A DNA stretch of 64,000 bases. It comes from Leptolinea sp. HRD-7 (GTDB lineage Bacteria > Chloroflexota > Anaerolineae > Anaerolineales > Anaerolineaceae). Position numbers and translations under genes: made by a program. Positions 52,807-61,169 of the stretch are shown one piece after another. How positions within the stretch are numbered: the first letter of the stretch is position 1; every line of letters begins with the position of its first letter. The stretch covers positions 1-64,000 of the forward strand of contig AP024710.1 in NCBI GenBank assembly GCA_024363285.1. Reading direction: 5' to 3'. The notes under the pieces are model-generated. The model was not told the DNA's origin and did no database searches. It saw only the letters and a list, made by a program, of their open reading frames with translations.

Positions 52807-54308
52807 TTCAGGGGGTTCCGTAAGTCAAACAGAATATATCCGTCCCCTTCGGATAATACCGGATATTTCGTTGTCAGTTCGTTTTTCAAATCCGGTTGGG
52901 CGTCAAACTGTGAGAACATGGTCACCAGGAAGTAATCCATACCCGCCGTCTTATCTTTGAAATAGCTCTCAAAATCAGTGGGCGCGCTGCCCGCCATGGA
53001 AAATAACCGCAAGTCGCCGGAATCCGGCCAGTAACCGGCGATACCACGCCATCCGTAATACATGAGACGGTTGCCGTATTCGCTGGTCAACGCGATGACC
53101 TTACCCTCCGCCGGGATGGCATCACCGATCTTCTTCCAGGCCAGTGGTTCACTGGCATAATTGGTCGCCACCAGAACAGAACGGCTCACATACAGGCAAT
53201 AAGCCGAAGACAATACAAGCACTCCGGCAGCTGCCGCGCGCCATGACCAATGTTGTGTTGATAGACCGATATTGATCATTTCAACAACCGGGGTAAGTGA
53301 CAATCCGATCAGAGGAATGACTATCAGGTGGTAATACTCGTGGGTCACCATCTGGTAGGGGAAGAACAGGCCGTAGATAAAATATCCGGTCCACCCTGCT
53401 GCCAGAACGGCTTTGAATTCCCGCCTGGCCAGCGTGATTCCCAGCATTGAAAGCAAAATATTGGACAGGGCGAACTGGTTGTGCAGCATCACCAGCCAGT
53501 CGGCGTAGAAATTTGATTCCAGCACCAGGTGGGAAAGCGCCACCGTCCAGAATGAAAAGAAATCGGAGGAACGGCTGCCAAGATTGAAGAGATAAAAAAT
53601 AACAGAAGGCACGGCAGCCAGCACAACTGCTGTGTAAAATTGACCATTCTTAAACCGGGATTTCAAACCGCCTTTGGTCAGAATAACAGCCGCCCAGATG
53701 AACACCAACGGGAAGACAGTCACCATTTTTATCAGCACGGTTATCCCGGCCAGTAACCCGGCAAATACGGCATCCTTCCATCGGCTGGTATCCATCCAAC
53801 GCAATAATGCATCAATTGCCAGCAGCAGCCACATCACCATCCACGGATCGGGTTGGAATGAACGGCTGGCAATGATGGAAAATGGCAGGTATAGATAGAA
53901 GGCGAGACCTGTCAGGCTGGCAAAGAAGCCGGTATACCGCCGGGCGATCGAGAAAAGTGCCAGGCCGCCGGTACACCAGAACAGAGCGTTCAGGATGCGT
54001 GACACCCACCAGATCTCCTGACCGGAGGCGAGATAAACACCGGCAACCAATCCTTCGAGGATGGGGGGCTCATACACTTCCAGCGAGTTGCCCATGTTGA
54101 CGGCTTTTTCGCGCAGTACGGGGTCAGCCGCGGGATTCCACTGGTAGTAAAACGAACGCGCCAGAATAGCCGAACGCAGTTGCCGCGTGGGGTGAAAATC
54201 CAGCGGGGGATCGGTCAGATCGAAAATCCGGATACCGAAACCAAGCAATACCACTACCGCCAACAGAACAGCCTGCACGTCCCTACGGGAATACCAGGAG
54301 ACTGTCAT
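52803..54308 (-). CDS. GT39-like membrane glycosyltransferase
   Basis: The polytopic protein has 501 residues. After TM1 it carries RIFDLTDPPLDFHPTRQLRSAILARSFYYQ (about 27-56), an acidic first loop like that of ArnT/GT39/GT83 enzymes, which use polyprenyl-phosphate sugars on the outer face. About ten more helices follow and a C-terminal non-membrane domain of some 110 residues. It is a paralogue of the next gene upstream and overlaps both neighbours by 4 bases. Confidence 0.85.
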   Translation of the reverse strand: MTVSWYSRRDVQAVLLAVVVLLGFGIRIFDLTDPPLDFHPTRQLRSAILARSFYYQWNPAADPVLREKAVNMGNSLEVYEPPILEGLVAGVYLASGQEIWWVSRILNALFWCTGGLALFSIARRYTGFFASLTGLAFYLYLPFSIIASRSFQPDPWMVMWLLLAIDALLRWMDTSRWKDAVFAGLLAGITVLIKMVTVFPLVFIWAAVILTKGGLKSRFKNGQFYTAVVLAAVPSVIFYLFNLGSRSSDFFSFWTVALSHLVLESNFYADWLVMLHNQFALSNILLSMLGITLARREFKAVLAAGWTGYFIYGLFFPYQMVTHEYYHLIVIPLIGLSLTPVVEMINIGLSTQHWSWRAAAAGVLVLSSAYCLYVSRSVLVATNYASEPLAWKKIGDAIPAEGKVIALTSEYGNRLMYYGWRGIAGYWPDSGDLRLFSMAGSAPTDFESYFKDKTAGMDYFLVTMFSQFDAQPDLKNELTTKYPVLSEGDGYILFDLRNPLK

Positions 54309-55846
54309 TTCGCCTCCGAAGCCGGTAACGGATGTTTCAGGTCAAAAATAATGTAGTCGTCTGTCTGTTCCAGCACGGGGAAGTTGTCGGTCATCATCTT
54401 CTTGAATTCGGCCTGGCTGTCAAACTCACCAAACGCGGTGACCAGAAAATAGTCCTTACCTTCCACCTGCTCTTTGAACAGCTTCACGCGGTCAAATTCC
54501 TGGCCGGCCAGTTCGCGCACCATGAAGTCACCGGAGTTCATCCAGTTCTGCGGTGTCAGCCAGCCCCAGTACTCGAGCCGGTAGCCGTAATCCTGGGTGA
54601 TAGCCAGCACATGCGAATCGTGCCCGAGCTTGTCGCCCAGTTTCTGCCACAGAGCGGGTTCGCCCCGGTAGTCGTTACGTTTCAGGGCCACACGGGTGTC
54701 CCAGGCTTTGATGCCCGTCCAGTAAACCAGAACACCAAGGATGGTCAGAGTGTATAGCCAGCGGGGTCCGTCTAGCCGGGTGATCAGCGCGGAGACCACC
54801 GCCCCCAAACCCAGTGCCACCACCGGGATCAAAGGTTCCTGGTAATAGTCGTGCGTCATGGCATGGTACGGAAGAGCGAAACTGAAAGCCACATACCCGG
54901 CAAACAACCCGAGCATCATCCAGCGCCCGGCCGGTTTACGCATCAGAAACACGCCGACCAGTGACGCCAGGAACCACTCAAAACCTACCACACTGCTGAT
55001 CTCGCCATTCCAGCGCAGGTACCACACCGGGTCGATCCACAGATTGGGGAAAAAACGCAGGCTGAATTGCCCGGCCATTTCCCCGCTAATCTTCAATCCA
55101 TAAAACGTGAACACGGCAAATGGCAGCGCTGCCAGTACAACCGCCACATAGAACGGGATGTTTTTCAGAACCTTTTTGAATCCCCAGGCGGATAGCAGCA
55201 GTCCCACCCAGGCGCCGGCCACAAAGAACCCCGCCACCGATTTGACCAGCACAGCCAGGCCGGCCAGCAGCCCACTGACGATGGACCACTTCCAACCGGG
55301 TTGGTTTGACCAGCGCCAGGCGGCCCATACCGCCCACAGGATGCAGGATACCATCAACGGGTCAGGCTGGAACGCCCGGCTGGCCTGCGCGCCATACGGC
55401 AGTATCAGGTAGAACGCCAGCGCGAATACCGAGCCGTTATGATCGATCAGTCCGCGTGCCAGCCAGTAGAGCGGCAAAGCCCCCAGCATCCAGAAGATAA
55501 TGGATAGAACCCGCGGAATGCGCAGATCGTCTGTTCCGGCCAGCTGGTAGCCAAAAGCCGCCAACCTTTCCATGATGGGCGGCTCGATCAAACCTTCCAG
55601 TTTCCACTGTTCCACCGCCATGGTCTTCTGCCATTCGGGAATGTCCGCGCGATTCTGGTAATACATGCCGCGCGCCATCAAGGCCGAATGCATCTGTCGG
55701 GTGGAGTGGAAATCAAGCGGAAGGTCATCAAGATCGTAGAAGCGGATGACCAGCGCGAGAATGACGATTACACCAATAGCCATCCAGCGCAGCCACTTGT
55801 TCTGGTTGAACAACCGGAATGATTCAGAAGGATCACTTAGTGTCAT
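54305..55846 (-). CDS. GT39-like membrane glycosyltransferase
   Basis: The polytopic protein has 513 residues. RFYDLDDLPLDFHSTRQMHSALMARGMYYQ (about 36-65) is nearly the same first-loop motif as in the downstream paralogue, and the C-terminal part (GVKDYFLVT-like) is conserved too. The two genes look like a tandem duplication. It likely transfers a lipid-linked sugar to an external acceptor. It overlaps the upstream GT2 gene by 14 bases. Confidence 0.85.
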   Translation of the reverse strand: MTLSDPSESFRLFNQNKWLRWMAIGVIVILALVIRFYDLDDLPLDFHSTRQMHSALMARGMYYQNRADIPEWQKTMAVEQWKLEGLIEPPIMERLAAFGYQLAGTDDLRIPRVLSIIFWMLGALPLYWLARGLIDHNGSVFALAFYLILPYGAQASRAFQPDPLMVSCILWAVWAAWRWSNQPGWKWSIVSGLLAGLAVLVKSVAGFFVAGAWVGLLLSAWGFKKVLKNIPFYVAVVLAALPFAVFTFYGLKISGEMAGQFSLRFFPNLWIDPVWYLRWNGEISSVVGFEWFLASLVGVFLMRKPAGRWMMLGLFAGYVAFSFALPYHAMTHDYYQEPLIPVVALGLGAVVSALITRLDGPRWLYTLTILGVLVYWTGIKAWDTRVALKRNDYRGEPALWQKLGDKLGHDSHVLAITQDYGYRLEYWGWLTPQNWMNSGDFMVRELAGQEFDRVKLFKEQVEGKDYFLVTAFGEFDSQAEFKKMMTDNFPVLEQTDDYIIFDLKHPLPASEAK

Positions 55847-56810
55847 CAGATGGCTCTCTTACATCGGTTCCGTCAAACAGGTTCTGTTTGCGACGGTCGA
55901 TATATTTCTGTTTAAGTTTTTCCACATTGAACACAAGGCTAACCGCCGCGTACCCGATGCGCCGCCATTCTGTCAACGCGATCGGTGGATACAGGAAAAA
56001 ACTTCGGATGTACGCCCGCAGCGCTTTCCATGTTTCACCACCGTCAAGCAGGTAGCGCGCGTTCATGCGGTTGGCGCCAGCCCATATTTTTCGGTGGTTC
56101 TTTTTATAAAGGTCTGCCAGCGCAGGTTGATAGGGCATCCACGCTGCCAATTGATAAGCTTCCTGTCCGAAGCCACGCGCTAATGCCACGTTCTTGGCTC
56201 CAGGATGGATACGCGCGGAAGCATACAATTCAGGCACATGGATCATCCGCCCTTGTTGGGCAACACGCAGCCAGAGGTGATGGTCCAGCAAGAAACGATA
56301 AGACAGGTCCAGGGGACCGGCCTTCTGAAGCGCGGACCGGCGCATAAAGACTCCCGGCTGTCCGATGATGTTAAAAAGCATCAGGTCTTTGAGTTCCCAA
56401 TCACCATACGCCATGATGTTGAAAGGTGATCCATTTTCATCAATCGAGACTACGTCCCCGTATACCATACTCGCGTCCGGATTGGCTTCCAACACGTTGA
56501 CAGCCGCCTCAATGACCCCGGGCTGGTACAGGTCATCCGAATTGAGCCAGGCGATGTAATCCCCGGTAGCACGGGCAAACCCTTTATTGATGGCTTCCGC
56601 CTGCCCCATATCGGTTTCAGAAACCCACCAGTCGATCCGGTCGGCATATTTTTCAATAATCTCTTTACTGCCGTCTGATGAACCACCATCAACCACAAAG
56701 TATTCCAGGTTAGAATAGCCCTGTTCCAGAACAGATAGAATAGTCTGTTCAAGAAATGCCGCCTGATTGTATGACGGCGTGATGATGGTTACCCGGGGTT
56801 GATCGCTCAT
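55833..56810 (-). CDS. GT2 glycosyltransferase
   Basis: The protein has 325 residues from the ATG at 56810. VTIITPSYNQAAFLEQTI, YFVVDGGSSDGSKEIIEKY, WWVSETDMGQAEAINKGF and YIAWLNSDDLYQPGVI are typical of GT2, with C-terminal helices. An in-frame start at 56840 lies inside the DUF115 gene and was rejected. It is a paralogue of the GT2 at 52009, so the two GT2/GT39 pairs mirror each other. Confidence 0.88.
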   Translation of the reverse strand: MSDQPRVTIITPSYNQAAFLEQTILSVLEQGYSNLEYFVVDGGSSDGSKEIIEKYADRIDWWVSETDMGQAEAINKGFARATGDYIAWLNSDDLYQPGVIEAAVNVLEANPDASMVYGDVVSIDENGSPFNIMAYGDWELKDLMLFNIIGQPGVFMRRSALQKAGPLDLSYRFLLDHHLWLRVAQQGRMIHVPELYASARIHPGAKNVALARGFGQEAYQLAAWMPYQPALADLYKKNHRKIWAGANRMNARYLLDGGETWKALRAYIRSFFLYPPIALTEWRRIGYAAVSLVFNVEKLKQKYIDRRKQNLFDGTDVREPSDDTK

Positions 56811-56811
56811 A

Positions 56812-57630
56812 TCAGTCCTTGAACAGGCTGGTAAATTCAACTTTGGGATAAATCGTCAACTTGCCGCCTACAGTCGCGTCCAAAATTTCGCGTCCGGCCG
56901 CTTTGTACGCCTCGCGTGCTCGCAGATACCCTAACTCGGAACCGTCAAGATCAGGTAATTGCCAGCGGAATCCCTTGCCGAAATAATTTCCGGCAAAGTG
57001 ATTGGGGTCATCACCTTCGCTGATCACCGTAGTGTTCGGTTTTCCCTGGGTAGTAAAACTGTGATCCACACCGATCAGTATGACCTGGGAAAATCCCATG
57101 TAGAAAGCGATCTGCATCGCCACGTAGGTAACCGTCGAACTTTCCCACAACCGCCCGCGGATGTCTTCCGCGAATTTCGGACCTGTATAGGTGGTGAACA
57201 AATAATATAAATCCTTGCGAGGTTTAACCCATTGACGACCGCGCCATGAAATGAAAGTAGGGATATCCAGAGTCTGTAAGTCTGCCGCGCACTGCTCTAC
57301 CACAAGGTCGTTGATCGAAACAAAGTAAGTGGTTTTAAAACCCAATTCAGGGAACATCAGATAGAACCGATTCATGCCGAAGGTATATTCATCCTTCAGG
57401 CAATTAAGGTTCATTTGTTTTAAACTTGGCCCATTTCCAATAATGAAACAACGCTTGCCTTTATGGATATCCTTCAAAGCGGCAAGCCGTTCTACGGTAT
57501 CTCGTCGACGGCTATCAAAAGTAGCGGAAGGCCACTGTTGCCAGCGTTTAATGGCGTCCCGTGAGTCGCGCAATGCGTATAACACAGGTTTAGGCAGCGC
57601 CTGTTTGACTGTTTCGCGGATGCCGGTCAT
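56812..57630 (-). CDS. DUF115/MptE-like protein
   Basis: The protein has 272 residues. CFIIGNGPSLKQMNL (about 60-74) is the characteristic GNGPSL loop, followed by FGMNRFYLMFPELGFKTTYFVSINDL and QVILIGVDHSF. The family includes MptE pterin pyrophosphokinase and Maf-type flagellin glycosylation proteins; in glycan loci it may act as a glycosyltransferase or nonulosonic-acid transferase. Its ATG overlaps the SDR stop. Biochemical role is uncertain. Confidence 0.8.
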   Translation of the reverse strand: MTGIRETVKQALPKPVLYALRDSRDAIKRWQQWPSATFDSRRRDTVERLAALKDIHKGKRCFIIGNGPSLKQMNLNCLKDEYTFGMNRFYLMFPELGFKTTYFVSINDLVVEQCAADLQTLDIPTFISWRGRQWVKPRKDLYYLFTTYTGPKFAEDIRGRLWESSTVTYVAMQIAFYMGFSQVILIGVDHSFTTQGKPNTTVISEGDDPNHFAGNYFGKGFRWQLPDLDGSELGYLRAREAYKAAGREILDATVGGKLTIYPKVEFTSLFKD

Positions 57631-58391
57631 TCAGTGCTCAACCTTGCGGTAGCCCCACCATCCACCAGCAGCGCCTGACCGGTAATGAAAGATGATTGGG
57701 TGTTATCCGCCATAAAGTAGATGGCATGGGCAATTTCATGCGGCTGACCAATACGCCCGTTGACTGTTTTGCGGGCCAGATTATCAAGGCGTTCTTGCAG
57801 GGTTCCACCGGCCGCGTGACCGCGGTTCATACCGTCACGCAGCATGGGAGTATCTACCGCGCCGGGCAAAATTGCGTTAACGCGGATATTATCTTTAGCA
57901 AACTCAATTGCCATAGCACGAGTTAGTGAAAGAAGTCCGCCTTTGCTGGCCGCGTAGGCTGAAACACCCACTGAAGTAGCCACAGCATGCACACTGGAGA
58001 CGTTGACAATAGCACCGCCGCCGGCCGCTCGCAAAAGCGGTATGGCCAGTTTGGTCCCCAGGAACACAGAACGCAGATTGGACGCCATAACCAGGTCCCA
58101 TTCTTCCACGGTGTGCTCCAGGAGCGGTTTGTTCACCTGATACGCGGCATTATTGACCACGGCATCGAGGGAAGGTTTAAATTCCTTCGCGGTGCCATAA
58201 ATCACATCCATCGCTTTTGGATCAGATATATCCGCTCGAATAAACAACCCGTTGACCGGGAAACCCGGACCGAATTCAGCTTTATCAACTCCAATAACAG
58301 TCCAGCCAGAATCAGTAAATAGTTTGACAGACGCGCGCCCGATCCCTCCAGCGGCTCCGGTGATCAATACGGTTCGATTTTTTTCTGTCAT
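57627..58391 (-). CDS. Short-chain dehydrogenase/reductase
   Basis: The protein has 254 residues. TGAAGGIGRAS (12-22) is the cofactor loop and YAASKGG is the catalytic Y-K pair, with NNAAYQVN and a conserved S in VNVSSVHA. It probably oxidises or reduces a sugar or keto acid. In the campylobacter legionaminate locus an SDR (PtmA) pairs with a cytidylyltransferase (PtmB), and the same pair is present here. Specificity is not provable from sequence. Confidence 0.88.
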   Translation of the reverse strand: MTEKNRTVLITGAAGGIGRASVKLFTDSGWTVIGVDKAEFGPGFPVNGLFIRADISDPKAMDVIYGTAKEFKPSLDAVVNNAAYQVNKPLLEHTVEEWDLVMASNLRSVFLGTKLAIPLLRAAGGGAIVNVSSVHAVATSVGVSAYAASKGGLLSLTRAMAIEFAKDNIRVNAILPGAVDTPMLRDGMNRGHAAGGTLQERLDNLARKTVNGRIGQPHEIAHAIYFMADNTQSSFITGQALLVDGGATARLSTE

Positions 58392-58413
58392 ATGATTTTT
58401 CCCTTTGAAAAAC

Positions 58414-59406
58414 TCATCGAGATTTACTCAGTGAATCCATCATGACCTGTTCCAGATCGTCATGCGAGATCTCAAGATCTACAAACAGGTTATGAATAGT
58501 ATTACGATGAACCCGCTCCCAGGCAGCAGGGCTGGCATTGGAATTGTGCGCGGAGAGAAGAATATTGTCAAATTTAAGCAAAGGGGAATCTTTAGGAAGT
58601 GGTTCAACTTCGAATACATCAAAACCGGCTCCACCCAGCAGGCCAGATTTCAAGCCATCGACCAACGCGGATTCTTCCACCAGTGGGCCGCGCGCGGTGT
58701 TGATCAAAATGGCTCCCGGTTTGACGGATTCCATTGTGTGGTGATTGATAATGTGAAAACTGGTGGGGTTCAAATCGCAGTTCAATGAGATGAAATCCGA
58801 GCGTCCCAAAAGGTCTTCGAGAGAGGTCATTTCAACACCGTTTTCAATGATGAAATCCGGCGCGATGGGCACAATATCGTTGCCCAAAATTTTCATACCA
58901 AAGGCGCGCGCCCTCCGGATGACTGCCTTACCGATGTTCCCCACCCCGATCACACCCAGAACACATTCACTGAGTGAACGGCCGAGGTATTTTGACCACA
59001 ACCCGCCTTTAACGTCGCGGTCCATCCATGGAATGCCGCGCGCGAAACTGAGCATAAGACCCATAACCGTATCAGAAACCGGCAGGGTAAAGGCATTTGG
59101 AGTATTGCGTACGGTTACGCCAACACCCTCGGCATACGTTTTATCAATCGAATCAATGCCAGTGCCCCATTTGGATATGACCTTCAAACGAGGAAGACAG
59201 GCATCGATAGCCTTCGGGGTAAAACGGTCATCACCACAAATGACTCCGTCAAACTGACCGGCATATTTAATGATCTCTTCTTCGGATAACCGTTCGTTTA
59301 CTTCCGCCACGATGGTTTTACAGCCATAGTGTTGAAGGACCGAGGTAAATCGGTCGATGGACGGCATCATATAAGGTGCAGAAATAAGAATGGTTGGATT
59401 TTTCAT
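58414..59406 (-). CDS. D-2-hydroxyacid dehydrogenase (phosphoglycerate dehydrogenase-like)
   Basis: The protein has 330 residues. VGVGNIGKAV is the Rossmann motif, and NTARGPLVEE (R), EVEPLP (E) and LLSAHNS (H) form the catalytic triad. It has no ACT domain, unlike long SerA. Located between a cytidylyltransferase and an SDR, it likely makes a hydroxyacid precursor for glycan synthesis. A minus-strand TATAAT (59419-59424) 12 bases before the ATG may be an internal promoter with a TTGCTT at 19 bp. Confidence 0.85.
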   Translation of the reverse strand: MKNPTILISAPYMMPSIDRFTSVLQHYGCKTIVAEVNERLSEEEIIKYAGQFDGVICGDDRFTPKAIDACLPRLKVISKWGTGIDSIDKTYAEGVGVTVRNTPNAFTLPVSDTVMGLMLSFARGIPWMDRDVKGGLWSKYLGRSLSECVLGVIGVGNIGKAVIRRARAFGMKILGNDIVPIAPDFIIENGVEMTSLEDLLGRSDFISLNCDLNPTSFHIINHHTMESVKPGAILINTARGPLVEESALVDGLKSGLLGGAGFDVFEVEPLPKDSPLLKFDNILLSAHNSNASPAAWERVHRNTIHNLFVDLEISHDDLEQVMMDSLSKSR

Positions 59407-59475
59407 AAGGCTGAAAAGATTATACCTTTGAGAGGATAGATGGAAGCAAAAAGAATTGGCTTTAAAATGTAGAAA

Positions 59476-60144
59476 TCAGCGTGCCTGCAGCATCAATTCC
59501 GCGATGCGGAAGTCAAGCTCGTTGTCAATATCCCAGGATTCGACGCTATCAAGTGGGAACATATACGGGCGGTCGCCAATGCGGGTACGCCGTTTTTCAA
59601 TGGTCTCGCGAGTGAATATGTAAATACAGGAATTTTCCTGCCATACCGGCGGGAGATCCTGAGTTTGAAGCAAAATATTCGGGTTGTGATTGATAGCCCG
59701 GCCAAGCTGATCATACAATCGTGCCTGAACTTTGCTGACAGAGAAGAGGCTGTCATAAGCCGGATAATTCGCCTGCATGAATCGCACGGCTTTGTGCAGC
59801 GAATCGGCTGTCAACAGTGGATTGGTGCTGTGGGTTTGCAGGTACAGGTCAGCCGGATATTGTGACGTGTCATACATCAGGATCTCATTCATAGGAATGT
59901 CATCCGCCCGCAGGTGTTCGGGGCGTTCCAGTACATCCACAGACGGGTATTTCGAGGCCACCTGTTCACGGATGTCCGGGCTGTCAGTATCGATCACTAT
60001 TTTACTGATCTCTGGAACCTGTAGCAGGGTATCCACAATGTGATGGAACAAAGGCTTACCGGCAATGGGTCGGTAATTCTTGCCTGGCACCCGTTGGGAA
60101 TGATGCCGCATGGGTACCAGCGCGACGATTCGATCAAGATTCAT
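59476..60144 (-). CDS. CMP-sugar cytidylyltransferase (NeuA/PtmB-like)
   Basis: The protein has 222 residues. The N-terminal nucleotide loop is MRHHSQRVPGKN (12-23), a variant of the RxGSKRxPxKN of NeuA/KdsB, seen in PtmB-type enzymes. QTHSTNPLLTADSL and WDIDNELDF are also typical. It activates a sugar acid with CTP. The acceptor acid is unknown because no neuB-like synthase is in the window. Start overlaps the GT2 stop (60141-60144). Confidence 0.85.
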   Translation of the reverse strand: MNLDRIVALVPMRHHSQRVPGKNYRPIAGKPLFHHIVDTLLQVPEISKIVIDTDSPDIREQVASKYPSVDVLERPEHLRADDIPMNEILMYDTSQYPADLYLQTHSTNPLLTADSLHKAVRFMQANYPAYDSLFSVSKVQARLYDQLGRAINHNPNILLQTQDLPPVWQENSCIYIFTRETIEKRRTRIGDRPYMFPLDSVESWDIDNELDFRIAELMLQAR

Positions 60145-61169
60145 TCAGACCTCCCTGTTCGGTTTGAACCGGTTATATCAGAATAAAAAATGGGTTCCAC
60201 ATTCCGTGATTTTACTTCACCCGCCGGAATTGCCTGTTTAGGATAATAAAATGTTTGTCGCAATTTCCAGGATAGCATGGCGGAGGATTGTTTGTAGCCC
60301 ATGTAGGTTCCAGAAAATTGTGCCCAACGGAACCGGATGACCTCAAAAGCTGTCATTAGCCAGTTTTTATTCATCCGGCTGCCTGAATTTATCGATGGAG
60401 AGTCATACAACCGGTAAGAGACCTTACCGATCTGTTTCATATCGTTGACGGAATTAACCACAAACAACCGCAGCAGGTCCCAGAGACTGAATTTCTCCTG
60501 CGGGTAGATACGCTTAAACGCCATCCCCTCTCGCCGATAGCGGTTGAACACACCCTGCCAGGTTTCATTGTGCACGTGAATGATCTCAGCCTCACCCGCG
60601 TAAACGATCGTATATCCCTGTTTCTGCGCCCAATTAGCCCAGGCCAGATCTTCGAGTGCGGGGATATTCTCGTCATACAGGTGTTGTTCCCACAATTCCC
60701 GGCGAATCGCCGCGTTGGCGTTATTGCAGAACGGATGGTCCTGCCGGTCAACAGAATGATCAGGGAACCATTGCTGGAAGATCATGTGTTCCGAAAATTT
60801 CGTGGTATCCATGCCCCTTTGCTTACCATAGGTCAATGCAACCTTCGGGTCTTCGAATGGTTGAATGAGTTTTTCCAGCCAATCGGGATATACCGGGTAA
60901 ACATGGGCACTGGCGAATACAACAAAATCCGCTTTGCACTGCCGTATTCCCTGATTAAGGGAATAACCAAAACTGAATTCCTCCGGTTTAATATGTACCA
61001 CCTCAACCGGAAAACCGGATGCAATTTTGACGGTATCATCTGTGGAACCGGAGTCGACAAGAATCACCTGCACATCCTTTATGGTCTGATGAAAGATCCC
61101 GGTCAGCAGGCGGCCGATATGCTTCTCTTCGTTATAAGCGCGAATGACGATCGAACAGGAGGGTTTCAT
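60141..61169 (-). CDS. GT2 glycosyltransferase (rhamnosyltransferase-like)
   Basis: The protein has 342 residues. CSIVIRAYNEEKHIGRLL, VILVDSGSTDDTVKIA, FASAHVYPVYPDWLEKL and IPALEDLAWANWAQKQGY are typical of GT2 rhamnosyl- or similar transferases. The C-terminal third is helical and basic. It is linked by overlaps to both neighbours. Confidence 0.86.
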   Translation of the reverse strand: MKPSCSIVIRAYNEEKHIGRLLTGIFHQTIKDVQVILVDSGSTDDTVKIASGFPVEVVHIKPEEFSFGYSLNQGIRQCKADFVVFASAHVYPVYPDWLEKLIQPFEDPKVALTYGKQRGMDTTKFSEHMIFQQWFPDHSVDRQDHPFCNNANAAIRRELWEQHLYDENIPALEDLAWANWAQKQGYTIVYAGEAEIIHVHNETWQGVFNRYRREGMAFKRIYPQEKFSLWDLLRLFVVNSVNDMKQIGKVSYRLYDSPSINSGSRMNKNWLMTAFEVIRFRWAQFSGTYMGYKQSSAMLSWKLRQTFYYPKQAIPAGEVKSRNVEPIFYSDITGSNRTGRSE

